The translations under genes were made by a program, and so were the position numbers. A stretch of DNA of 64,000 bases from Pseudobacter sp. (GTDB taxonomy: Bacteria > Bacteroidota > Bacteroidia > Chitinophagales > Chitinophagaceae): the NCBI GenBank assembly GCA_017849455.1, contig JAFIGX010000022.1:186001-250000 (forward strand), read 5' to 3'. Positions within the stretch are counted from its first letter, which is position 1. The number at the start of each line of letters is the position of its first letter. The notes under the pieces are model-generated. The model did no database searches and was not told where the DNA came from. It saw nothing but the letters and a program-made list of their open reading frames with translations. This document shows, in pieces, positions 36,006 to 44,109 of the stretch.

Positions 36006-39000
36006 TTAGTCATTAATTATTTCAAAGACATTATCCAGATTATTTTCATCCACTCTTGGTGTGATGGCTATGTTAAGGGCATGTTTTACCAACTCAGGAA
36101 AACGCGCACGTATCCCGCTATTATGCTGAAAACTTCTCTGTAAATATTTGTCAGATTTTATAAACTCCTTAACAGTCAGCGGCGAAACAAATTGTACAAT
36201 ACTGCTTAACAGTGTCTCACAAAATTGCCGGTTCAATATGCCTAGCTCATTAAGTGAATCGATTTCATAGTCAATGGAGTGTAGATGAGGTTCGTCCAAG
36301 GCAACCTCACCAACTAGGATAATCGCCTTTGGAATATGCTCTCTTAAAGCTCCATACAATCGGTGTGGCGCACTACCATTTAACTTAATCGAAACATCTA
36401 AAAATCGTTTACGAATGCAGAAATGTTTAACCGCCAGAATGGAGTCATATAGGGCTGCGTCATTGTCTATTACTTCTGTTATCACAGTTGCATTCGTATT
36501 TGCCAGTTCACTTAGCAAAATGGCAGCCTGTTCTGTAGAAGCAAGCGGCGCATCTGATACAGCCTCTTCTATTAAAAGCCTAACCAGTAAAACAGGCTCC
36601 TGCGTCAAAATAATTTGAATACAGGAGTACGCTTGCTCTCTTACAAAAGTGACCGGATGATTGAGTAACCAAATAAGGAATTTACTCATCACCTCATCAT
36701 TTAACGCTGTGGGTTGAGTAACATTCAGCCATTGATACTTATCCAAATATTTTTGATGCGGCCTGACTATAAGTGAAAAATGCTCCGCCACAATTTCATA
36801 AACTTCGGCAGCTTGCTGCTCGGTCAATATATGCTCAAAGTACCATAGCAAATGGTTTACTATTGACCAGCCGCTACTCTCTGCCTGCCTGATGTGTTCT
36901 TTAATGTAAGGTAAAATATCCTTATCGGATTGCAAAAGTGCCTTAATATTATCCTGCGCAAGTTTGCTGGAATGTGAGTAGTTATTCCACCAAATGCTGA
37001 TATGCTCGTCTAAGAATGCTTGACATCCACTACGCAGCAATTCCGCAACACCTACTCTGCCCTCTGTACAAGCATCATTGAACAGGTCAAAGCGATTGCT
37101 TTCCTTGTGCTGACCTGTGTGCGATTCAACTTTATCGTCATCTCCCTGCTCTATTTCTATTTGCCATTCGATACCTCTGGCAAGCAAGTAACCCTGAAAT
37201 CCCGTTTCGGACGCGCCAGTCAACTTAGATCCAAACCTATTCACAAAACGGGTGGAATCCTCTTTCATTTCTTCAGAAACCGCGATATTTGCCGCATCCT
37301 CAAGTAACGCTTCCGGCTGAACACCGCTGTTCTCGGCTATCTGATTAATCGCGGTACTTAAGTTAGTGGAATACTCCGGCAGATAACGGTCAATATCATC
37401 ATTTACGATAAATATCCGCGCAAGCGCCCAACGCAATAGTGGATGCATTTTAGCATTTAATACCTGCAATACACTATACTCCTGATTTATATTATTTGCA
37501 CCCCAGTTATAACCATCGCCCAGTAACGGCATATCTGTTGTGAAATTCTCCGCATTAAAAATAGTTACGCTTGCAGGCGGCACTATTTCAAACTTAAAGT
37601 AGTCGATACCCTTGTCCAAGGCTCCCTGCTCAATTATGTGTCCAATAAACCTGCCCTTATCATTCCGGATGTACTGTTGAAAGGTCATCTCCCCTGACGC
37701 AAAATCCAGAATGCTTGCAAAACGCGCAAAATAACTATTTACATTTGCCGGTACTTTTTTTACAGAAAGCAAGGTATTTAACAGGTCAAACTGGCCTTCC
37801 TTATACCATCCTGGCCCCATAGAGGTTTGTAACATCTCTTTAAACAGTGCAGAGGCAAGGCCGTACTCCTGGAGCAGGCCATAGATTTCTATAATTTTCA
37901 ACAACTCAGGTGTTCGCTCCCATCTGTTCTGAACACCAATGAGAATATGGTTTTTCCATATTTCAACAATTGGCAAAATCTTATTTTTGTGTACTTCACC
38001 AAGGATCATTTGCTTAACTACAACATACAGGCATTCCCTATACCCTTCAGTATATAATCCCCATTGATCGCCTGCTCTTCCCTGAATCTTAGCAATTGTT
38101 TTATCAACTGCTGACGCGTCGAACACCTGTTGTACTTCCACTATCTTTTGATATATTATCGGGAGAACTACTTCAGGCACTCCATAGCCGCTCTTCCAAT
38201 ATCGCCTCTCATCAAGAGAAAAATTGATAGCAGTCGTCAAATCAGAAACCATTTGGGCCGTCTCGCTGTAATCAGCGTCTTCGGCCTTTAATCGATACAG
38301 TTTCCCTTCTAGAAAAGATATACGTTGCAACATAGATAAAATGTAATCCTCCCAATGTTCATGTCGAGCAGACCGTGTGTCAATCGAAGGAAACACATTC
38401 TTTTCATCAATATATCCGAGGCATTTGTACCTAAACATCATTTCTCCTATCCCACTAATATCTGTGTCAACCCCATTTGGCATCTTCAAAGAATAGGAAG
38501 GAGGTGGATTTTTTAAATAGTCGCCTATCAACTTAATAAGTAATTCCGGACGTTTACTGTCACCCATAAGCGACTCAACCATTATCGCAGCATTAGCGGA
38601 ACTCTCTTTATAACCATTCGCCTCCATCATATCCTCCACGTCCTTCAACATTTCTAAATATCTCTCGCTCTTTTCTTTAACAGGTACATTATATAAATTA
38701 AACTGGTTAAACTGGAAAAGTGCCCGTCCATAAAACATAGTCCACGCAGAATCGACCGTATGATTACTAAATTTCGATACAGCCTTAGCACTCGCATAAT
38801 AGTCAAATTGCCGCAGTTGGCAGGCATACAGGGTCGCAGTAGATCCCTCCCGTATGTGCTCAATGGCTTGGCTATCTTCAGTCATCCCTTCTTCTTCGGC
38901 ACCGGTTTTCCAACTCAACAAAAGCTGCTGCAACCTCATAAATTCATACTTTGGCCACTCCTCATCCTTAACTGTTGCGATAGCTAAAGCATCCAACTTA

Positions 39001-40025
39001 AAACTAAAAATAGACATGGGTATTCCCTTGCCCGTTTCGGTCGCTTCTCGAAACTGGCGTCTAAATTTTGCATCTATCGATTCGAATAATGCGTCACCCT
39101 CATTGGTGGCTCCATTTTCATAATACAGTTGAAGAAAAAGCAATGCATCGTTGTCCGACACCAATAATGTCTTATCCCGAACGATGTAATTGAGTGATGG
39201 GCCAAACTTCTTTAGGCTAATAAGTGCAAGCGCAATACGGCTCGCATTCTCCGCAAAAACACTATCATAGCGAAACTTGATTCGTTCAAGTAGTAATAAC
39301 AGCCGTATTAACGCGGTTGTTTGAAGACCATCCACAGACAGGTCTATTATTCGTTGTATGTCTGATAAGACGAGATCCGGTGACACATCGGCCAAAGCAC
39401 ATTTATCCGCCCAGTTCTGGTCGCAGTTGCTGATGGCAAGTGCAGCCGAATTACTTTTTGTAAGGTGGTATAATCTATTGGTAATAGTAAACAGTTCGTC
39501 TGGTCGTCTATCACAGTAGGCTACGATATAATCATTTGCTTGCGCTATATTAATTTCTGCTTTCTGGTCAACATATTCTTTAAAAGAACTGTGATATATT
39601 TCTATCTGCTCCTGTTGCCCAAAAAGATACCGTATGATAGGGAAGAAAGTCTGAAACGACAGTTTGTAGGGCTCAGGCAACATCTCAAATAAATCCCTTG
39701 GCAAAACTGTCTGCCGCAGTTGTGCCAGGATTAGCACAGGCCAAAGCCTGTCAGGTTGTTGCGATATTTTGTCCCAGATAGCGTCATAGTATTTTGTGAT
39801 ATCGCCGCTGATGACAGGGATACTTTCTACCCACACTTCGAGCTCCTCTGCCCGCTCATTGATTTTCTGGGTAAGCACGTAATTAACTAGATACCGCAGG
39901 TAAAGGGGATGTCCCTCGGACTTTTGTGCTATCTGCTGCACCCACAGAGACTGGAAGCCTTGGCTCATCAACCTGATCCATAATAAACGCCTCGCATTGT
40001 CCAAGGTCAAGTGGTGTGACTTCAA
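36006..40025 (-). CDS. STAND NTPase, C-terminal winged-helix and repeat sensor part
   Basis: A frame of 1,339 codons that continues the trypsin-STAND protein. Its first residues that make sense are VQQIAQKSEGHPLYLRYLVN, the helix that normally follows the STAND NTPase core. Then comes a winged-helix-like stretch (ILAQLRQTVLPRDLFEML, IYHSSFKEYV), and the remaining ~1,100 residues are alpha-helical, TPR/HEAT-like, as in the target-recognition part of Avs proteins. The frame overlaps the upstream one by 143 bases and is shifted +1, so translation from its own ATG would cut the conserved core. One extra base near 39955-39975 (GAGCCAAGG on the minus strand) would explain the split. It may be one broken gene, or one read by frameshifting. 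Confidence 0.75.
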   Translation of the reverse strand: MKSHHLTLDNARRLLWIRLMSQGFQSLWVQQIAQKSEGHPLYLRYLVNYVLTQKINERAEELEVWVESIPVISGDITKYYDAIWDKISQQPDRLWPVLILAQLRQTVLPRDLFEMLPEPYKLSFQTFFPIIRYLFGQQEQIEIYHSSFKEYVDQKAEINIAQANDYIVAYCDRRPDELFTITNRLYHLTKSNSAALAISNCDQNWADKCALADVSPDLVLSDIQRIIDLSVDGLQTTALIRLLLLLERIKFRYDSVFAENASRIALALISLKKFGPSLNYIVRDKTLLVSDNDALLFLQLYYENGATNEGDALFESIDAKFRRQFREATETGKGIPMSIFSFKLDALAIATVKDEEWPKYEFMRLQQLLLSWKTGAEEEGMTEDSQAIEHIREGSTATLYACQLRQFDYYASAKAVSKFSNHTVDSAWTMFYGRALFQFNQFNLYNVPVKEKSERYLEMLKDVEDMMEANGYKESSANAAIMVESLMGDSKRPELLIKLIGDYLKNPPPSYSLKMPNGVDTDISGIGEMMFRYKCLGYIDEKNVFPSIDTRSARHEHWEDYILSMLQRISFLEGKLYRLKAEDADYSETAQMVSDLTTAINFSLDERRYWKSGYGVPEVVLPIIYQKIVEVQQVFDASAVDKTIAKIQGRAGDQWGLYTEGYRECLYVVVKQMILGEVHKNKILPIVEIWKNHILIGVQNRWERTPELLKIIEIYGLLQEYGLASALFKEMLQTSMGPGWYKEGQFDLLNTLLSVKKVPANVNSYFARFASILDFASGEMTFQQYIRNDKGRFIGHIIEQGALDKGIDYFKFEIVPPASVTIFNAENFTTDMPLLGDGYNWGANNINQEYSVLQVLNAKMHPLLRWALARIFIVNDDIDRYLPEYSTNLSTAINQIAENSGVQPEALLEDAANIAVSEEMKEDSTRFVNRFGSKLTGASETGFQGYLLARGIEWQIEIEQGDDDKVESHTGQHKESNRFDLFNDACTEGRVGVAELLRSGCQAFLDEHISIWWNNYSHSSKLAQDNIKALLQSDKDILPYIKEHIRQAESSGWSIVNHLLWYFEHILTEQQAAEVYEIVAEHFSLIVRPHQKYLDKYQWLNVTQPTALNDEVMSKFLIWLLNHPVTFVREQAYSCIQIILTQEPVLLVRLLIEEAVSDAPLASTEQAAILLSELANTNATVITEVIDNDAALYDSILAVKHFCIRKRFLDVSIKLNGSAPHRLYGALREHIPKAIILVGEVALDEPHLHSIDYEIDSLNELGILNRQFCETLLSSIVQFVSPLTVKEFIKSDKYLQRSFQHNSGIRARFPELVKHALNIAITPRVDENNLDNVFEIIND

Positions 40026-41169
40026 CTTTCTGTTCTTGCCTTATAACAGATCGGATCGCACCCGGCAGAATCGCTTCTGAGGTACAGGAGAGTATAATTT
40101 TAACATGCTCATGCAGAGTCGTGGGAAGGATGCCAAGGAAAGTTTCGGTGTTGGTAACGTCGTCCAGCCCATCGATAATGATTATGCCTGTCTTGTCCTG
40201 TTGTTCATAATAGCGCCCAAGCTCATTTAACATACCTGTCAACCGGATTACACGCTTTTCCCAAGTCATTTCCTCTTTGGGAAGCAGTTCCCCTGTGAGT
40301 GTTGTGCTGAGAAGTTGCTCCATAGTTTCCAAAAAAAACGGTGGCGAAATTCTCGTGCTAACCGGCAGGGTACTATTCGGCACTTTAATGAAATAATGAC
40401 CGCACAAAACGACTTCGTCCTTTGATGGTTTAAAAGTGGCCATCAGTGTTGATTTTCCCGATCCGGGCGCTCCATAGGTTAATATATAGCTGCCCTCCCT
40501 TTCTATGGCGTCATTAATAGCCGCGATAACAGCGTAGTTAGGCGTGGATGTTTTCACATCTTCACTAAACTCCTGCGGTATATTGGAAAAGACATCCGCC
40601 TCCTTAACAGCTACCACATTTTGTTCAAGGAATCCCTGTAGTTTCTTAACGCTGATGCAAGTGATACGGTCATCGCTTTGACGGAGCACAACACCGGATA
40701 CATGGCCGCCTGTTACAAGCGGAGATCCGGAGAGGCCGCTGTAGTCATATTGCTTTGCTATATTAAGTTCCCCAACAATAAAATCACTTATCTCTCCAAT
40801 AATAACTTGCGCTATCTTTCCTGACAAAGACAAGCTCGAAGCGTTGTTTTGGTAAGGATAGCCGAATAACTGGCAATCCTCTTTTACTTTCGTAGGAGAA
40901 GCTTCTAAAGGAAGGAAATTTTCTGACGCTTCTTCGCATGCAAGTAGGCATATATCCAAGTCTAAATCGTAGTTATGAATTGTACAGGTTATTCTTCTGG
41001 CACCGGCCACAATCTCAATCGGCTTTCCTTCATCCACGTTATCGGCAATAACATGAAAAGCAGTTAGCAGCCTGTTACTTTTTACATAAAAAGCTGTCCC
41101 TTCTTGGTCGCCGCAATTTATTCTAACTGTTGCTTGCTGTACCAGGGTTGGAGTTAAAATTTGCTTCAT
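39883..41169 (-). CDS. Trypsin-like protease fused to STAND NTPase core (Avs type I-like)
   Basis: From the ATG at 41169 the protein begins with a trypsin-like domain: His39 in LLTAFHVI, Asp72 in LDLDICLL, Ser147 in GLSGSP. A STAND/AAA core follows, with Walker A GAPGSGKST (233-241) and Walker B IIIIDGLDD (about 320). It then runs into 40 residues without family resemblance before the stop, because the true continuation lies in the +1 frame. In Avs type I (AVAST) systems, as I recall them, a metallo-beta-lactamase, a trypsin-like protease and a STAND NTPase are encoded together; here protease and NTPase are fused. A TTG at 41181 lies in the preceding gene; ATG 41169 is one base after that gene's stop. 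Confidence 0.8.
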   Translation of the reverse strand: MKQILTPTLVQQATVRINCGDQEGTAFYVKSNRLLTAFHVIADNVDEGKPIEIVAGARRITCTIHNYDLDLDICLLACEEASENFLPLEASPTKVKEDCQLFGYPYQNNASSLSLSGKIAQVIIGEISDFIVGELNIAKQYDYSGLSGSPLVTGGHVSGVVLRQSDDRITCISVKKLQGFLEQNVVAVKEADVFSNIPQEFSEDVKTSTPNYAVIAAINDAIEREGSYILTYGAPGSGKSTLMATFKPSKDEVVLCGHYFIKVPNSTLPVSTRISPPFFLETMEQLLSTTLTGELLPKEEMTWEKRVIRLTGMLNELGRYYEQQDKTGIIIIDGLDDVTNTETFLGILPTTLHEHVKIILSCTSEAILPGAIRSVIRQEQKVEVTPLDLGQCEAFIMDQVDEPRLPVSVGAADSTKVRGTSPLPAVSS

Positions 41170-41170
41170 A

Positions 41171-42367
41171 TCAAAGGTCAATTTTCAGTGGTTTGTCGCC
41201 ATCTGAGATGACAATGTTATAATTATATTTCGTCTTCCATTCTACGTTGTCTATGGCAGGTATAATAGCTATAGGATAATTAAAATATAACGTCCTTTGG
41301 TTATTAGTAGGTCGTGTAACAATCCTGGCAATTGTTTCCAAATCAGGATGATTATGTATTTTCCCGTTGGTCGAAAAAACATAGGCGGTAGAATCAATGA
41401 TTTCAAGGAGTTCTCTGCTCGTATTAAGTACGCTGCCATGATGGGATAACTTGATCAGATTGAACCTAATAGGGAATGGCCCTTGGGGATATTGCTTTTT
41501 CAACTGCTCTACAATCAAAGACGGGTGTGCATCCCCTAACATTAATATTTTCTTTTCGCCGGCTTCCAATACAAATGCGATGGAACTTCCATTGGTGGCA
41601 GTATTATCTTCTGGGAACTCGGCGGCTGCAAGTTCTTCCAAATCCACAATACCATGGCTGACATTTTTTTCAACTGCTATTTTGGCTTCCTTCTCCTGCG
41701 CCAGGACGAACTCAAAGGCGTCGTCAAATCTTGTGTCATCACCTTTTACCGCGTATCCTAACAGATACAACTCTTTTTGCCATATTTTGTGTAGCCGTGT
41801 CAACTTTTCTTTAGTGGGAGACAATAATCGTAATATTATCTCTGGGGAAATATTGATGACGGCTGCATTTTCTATGCACACAGCTTTACTATCAAAGGCC
41901 GTATTCCAGGCATAGCCATCCCTAGCAATGTAGGTGGCAAGTGCAGATCCTTGTTCCGCGCCAATTTCCTTTTCCCCGAGCACTATTTCTTTTACTGATG
42001 GTTTTCGGTCAAAAGCGTCCAATGATTTACCATTGAATGTAGCTAATACTGAACCAGCTACGGCATGCGGCTGTATATGTCGGTAAGCATTATGCCAGAT
42101 GTTATCAATTGGTATAATAGCGGAAGCGGTATTATCTTTTATTAAGCGGTTAATACCAGAAATATGGTCGCCGTCAATATGGGTCACTATCAGATGAGAT
42201 ATCGATTTCCCTTTGGCGTTCAATTCGGCCAAAGCTGGTCTAAGATGTGTATTAAAGGTATTAACGTACCCTCCGTCTATCAATAAATAGGTTTCCAGCA
42301 CATCAATGAGTATGCTGTCACCGTTGAGCGCAGGGTATACATATATGGATATGGTGAACTTGTTCAT
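41171..42367 (-). CDS. Metallo-beta-lactamase-fold hydrolase (Avs1A/ComEC-like)
   Basis: A 398-residue MBL-fold protein of the ComEC-like type. The metal motif is THIDGDHISG (HxDxDH, about residues 62-67), the bridging Asp is in MLGDAHPS (about 278) and the last His is in LSHHGS (about 310). Such domains hydrolyse phosphoesters or nucleic acid. It is the first gene of the operon and its stop is followed after one base by the ATG of the trypsin-STAND gene. This order is that of Avs type I defence systems. The substrate is unknown. The insert between about residues 165 and 250 is longer than in ComEC. Confidence 0.8.
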   Translation of the reverse strand: MNKFTISIYVYPALNGDSILIDVLETYLLIDGGYVNTFNTHLRPALAELNAKGKSISHLIVTHIDGDHISGINRLIKDNTASAIIPIDNIWHNAYRHIQPHAVAGSVLATFNGKSLDAFDRKPSVKEIVLGEKEIGAEQGSALATYIARDGYAWNTAFDSKAVCIENAAVINISPEIILRLLSPTKEKLTRLHKIWQKELYLLGYAVKGDDTRFDDAFEFVLAQEKEAKIAVEKNVSHGIVDLEELAAAEFPEDNTATNGSSIAFVLEAGEKKILMLGDAHPSLIVEQLKKQYPQGPFPIRFNLIKLSHHGSVLNTSRELLEIIDSTAYVFSTNGKIHNHPDLETIARIVTRPTNNQRTLYFNYPIAIIPAIDNVEWKTKYNYNIVISDGDKPLKIDL

Positions 42368-42431
42368 ATTTCTTCTATTTAATAAACATATTCAAGCTGA
42401 AATGCGCTTTCGTTCTGGGCTATCAGTCCAC

Positions 42432-42447
42432 CATACGCCAGCGTATG
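42432..42447. promoter_or_regulatory. Perfect dyad upstream of the Avs-like operon
   Basis: CATACGC-CA-GCGTATG, a 7-bp perfect inverted repeat with a 2-base spacer, 65 bases before the MBL start codon in a 147-base gap. It may be an operator; there is no T-run, so it is not an intrinsic terminator. Confidence 0.35.
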
Positions 42448-42514
42448 CGTAACCGGTAACCGATACTAATTATTTCATCTATAAGTTGAAACTGATTTTG
42501 TTTAAAGCATGGCA

Positions 42515-43588
42515 TTATTCGTCAAAATGATCTATAATCGAGTTCGGTTGATATTGAAAGTCATTAATTACTTCCAAACATATTCTACGGATAAGCGCTT
42601 TATCGGAACTGCTGATATCTTTTGTCAGAATATTATTGGTGTTTTCAGGGCTCTTTACCACTATCGACTCTATATTGTCGGCAATATATTGCAACACCAA
42701 TAAAACCTTTTTAGTAAATCTTTTTGGCATTTCACCACGGTACGCTTCATAAGTATAACGAATTAACATCTGCAAAAGCGGTGAAGATATTGGCATCTCC
42801 TTTACATTTCTTAAGTGTTTAAGTACAATTAAGATATGCCTTTGCGTGTCAGTTAACTTTATACTTTTTAGTAATTGAACATCGGTTTTTGTTCGCCCGT
42901 GTGTCTCAAAAATACCTTGACGATTTACAAAAAGATAGCCAGAAGTATCCTGATTTGTACCGTAAGTTAGCTTTTTAGGTGTCACATCGATTTTACGTTT
43001 TTCACCCCGGACTGAGAAATATACCCCTATGGATACACGTTGAGATCTTACTTTAACTATACCATATAATCCCACTAAGTCTTTTAAATATTCCTCCACC
43101 TCAGCGTACATTTCTTCTGTTGAACGAAATGAACCTGGATAACACTCCATGCACAAATCGATGTCAGCTTCATCCTTTAAAGCACTGCCAGCTTCCGTTG
43201 AACCATATTTATAAGGAACGTTTTTTATTTCATCCGGAAACCTACTTTTTAATAACCTGATAAGCAGTGCAGCCTTTTTTTCAAGGGAAACATAAAGCGG
43301 ATCATTTTTATGCATCGCCATCATTGCAGCCAGGTCAGTTAAGAATTCATCCGTATTGAGCGGCTTTTCGAGAGAGTTGTTATAGTCACATATTGCTCCC
43401 ACAGCAAACCCACCAACGGCTCCAACGGCACTCCCATAAAGGGTTTTACGAATTAATTGCCACCAATCAAATTTTTGGCCTGGTGCTCTATTATCTAACT
43501 GGTCAAAGGCATTTTTTACTCCGGCGATTATACCGACACCCACAGCGCCTGTGATAGCATATTTCTCTTTTTTATTCATAGCAGTCAT
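42515..43588 (-). CDS. Membrane-anchored nucleotidyltransferase (CD-NTase-like)
   Basis: 357 residues. The N-terminus has two glycine-rich hydrophobic segments (AITGAVGVGIIAGV, about 11-24, and YGSAVGAVGGFAVGAI, about 51-66) that could form a glycine-zipper membrane hairpin. The catalytic part has the nucleotidyltransferase signature GST...DIDLC (Gly129-Ser130, Asp142, Asp144) and a third acidic residue in KIDVTP (about 200), the pol-beta/CD-NTase pattern. A PAP-like helical C-terminus follows (TDTQRHILIVLKHLRN). It starts 22 bases after the GNAT gene in the CBASS operon. It could make a second nucleotide signal, modify tRNA or protein, or be a separate toxin-like module; none is shown by sequence. 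Confidence 0.75.
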   Translation of the reverse strand: MTAMNKKEKYAITGAVGVGIIAGVKNAFDQLDNRAPGQKFDWWQLIRKTLYGSAVGAVGGFAVGAICDYNNSLEKPLNTDEFLTDLAAMMAMHKNDPLYVSLEKKAALLIRLLKSRFPDEIKNVPYKYGSTEAGSALKDEADIDLCMECYPGSFRSTEEMYAEVEEYLKDLVGLYGIVKVRSQRVSIGVYFSVRGEKRKIDVTPKKLTYGTNQDTSGYLFVNRQGIFETHGRTKTDVQLLKSIKLTDTQRHILIVLKHLRNVKEMPISSPLLQMLIRYTYEAYRGEMPKRFTKKVLLVLQYIADNIESIVVKSPENTNNILTKDISSSDKALIRRICLEVINDFQYQPNSIIDHFDE

Positions 43589-43610
43589 ATTGGTTTATTT
43601 GGTTATCGAA

Positions 43611-44105
43611 TTATACTTTTTTGTATTTAAGAAATAGCCCTAAAGGTTTATTTGTTTTTGCACCAAAGTATGTGTTACCTTCTTTAATAAAACCCAAATG
43701 GGTCAAAATGTACAGCATGCTGTTTGCATTAGCGCCTACAGCAGTGGTAGCAAAAACATTGCAGTCCCCCAGTTCTTTAAGCAACAATCTGGAAATAGTT
43801 TTCCCTATTCCAAGTCCTCTGTAGTCATTAACAGGCTTTACATAAAGATACCCAAGTTCTGCATCAAAATTCGCCGCCAGCTTTTGTATACCCGCTTTAG
43901 CAAATGCAGACTTTGCGTTATGTTTAATAGCGCCGATGCCTATAGCCTGATTGTCGGTGTGTACCATACAAATAAGGTTACACCTTTTTATTTTTATCAT
44001 ATTGGGATCTTCGACTTCCCCCTGCTCTTTCAAAAGCACCAGAAAAGTATCCAGATCTTCTTTTGAGAACATCTCAGGCTTGTTAACAGTAAAAGTCAGT
44101 TTCAT
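43611..44105 (-). CDS. GNAT-family N-acetyltransferase
   Basis: A 164-residue single-domain GNAT protein. The acetyl-CoA pyrophosphate loop is RGLGIGK (about residue 95), preceded by the ELGYLYVKP beta-4 strand, and the C-terminal beta-5/alpha-4 part is MLYILTHLGFIKEGNTYFG. The substrate is unknown. It sits four bases after the Cap4 stop and 22 bases before the second nucleotidyltransferase, so it is expected to be co-transcribed with the CBASS genes. GNAT proteins are not standard CBASS components; it could modify a CBASS protein, act as a GNAT toxin, or just be a passenger. Confidence 0.8.
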   Translation of the reverse strand: MKLTFTVNKPEMFSKEDLDTFLVLLKEQGEVEDPNMIKIKRCNLICMVHTDNQAIGIGAIKHNAKSAFAKAGIQKLAANFDAELGYLYVKPVNDYRGLGIGKTISRLLLKELGDCNVFATTAVGANANSMLYILTHLGFIKEGNTYFGAKTNKPLGLFLKYKKV

Positions 44106-44109
44106 TTAC

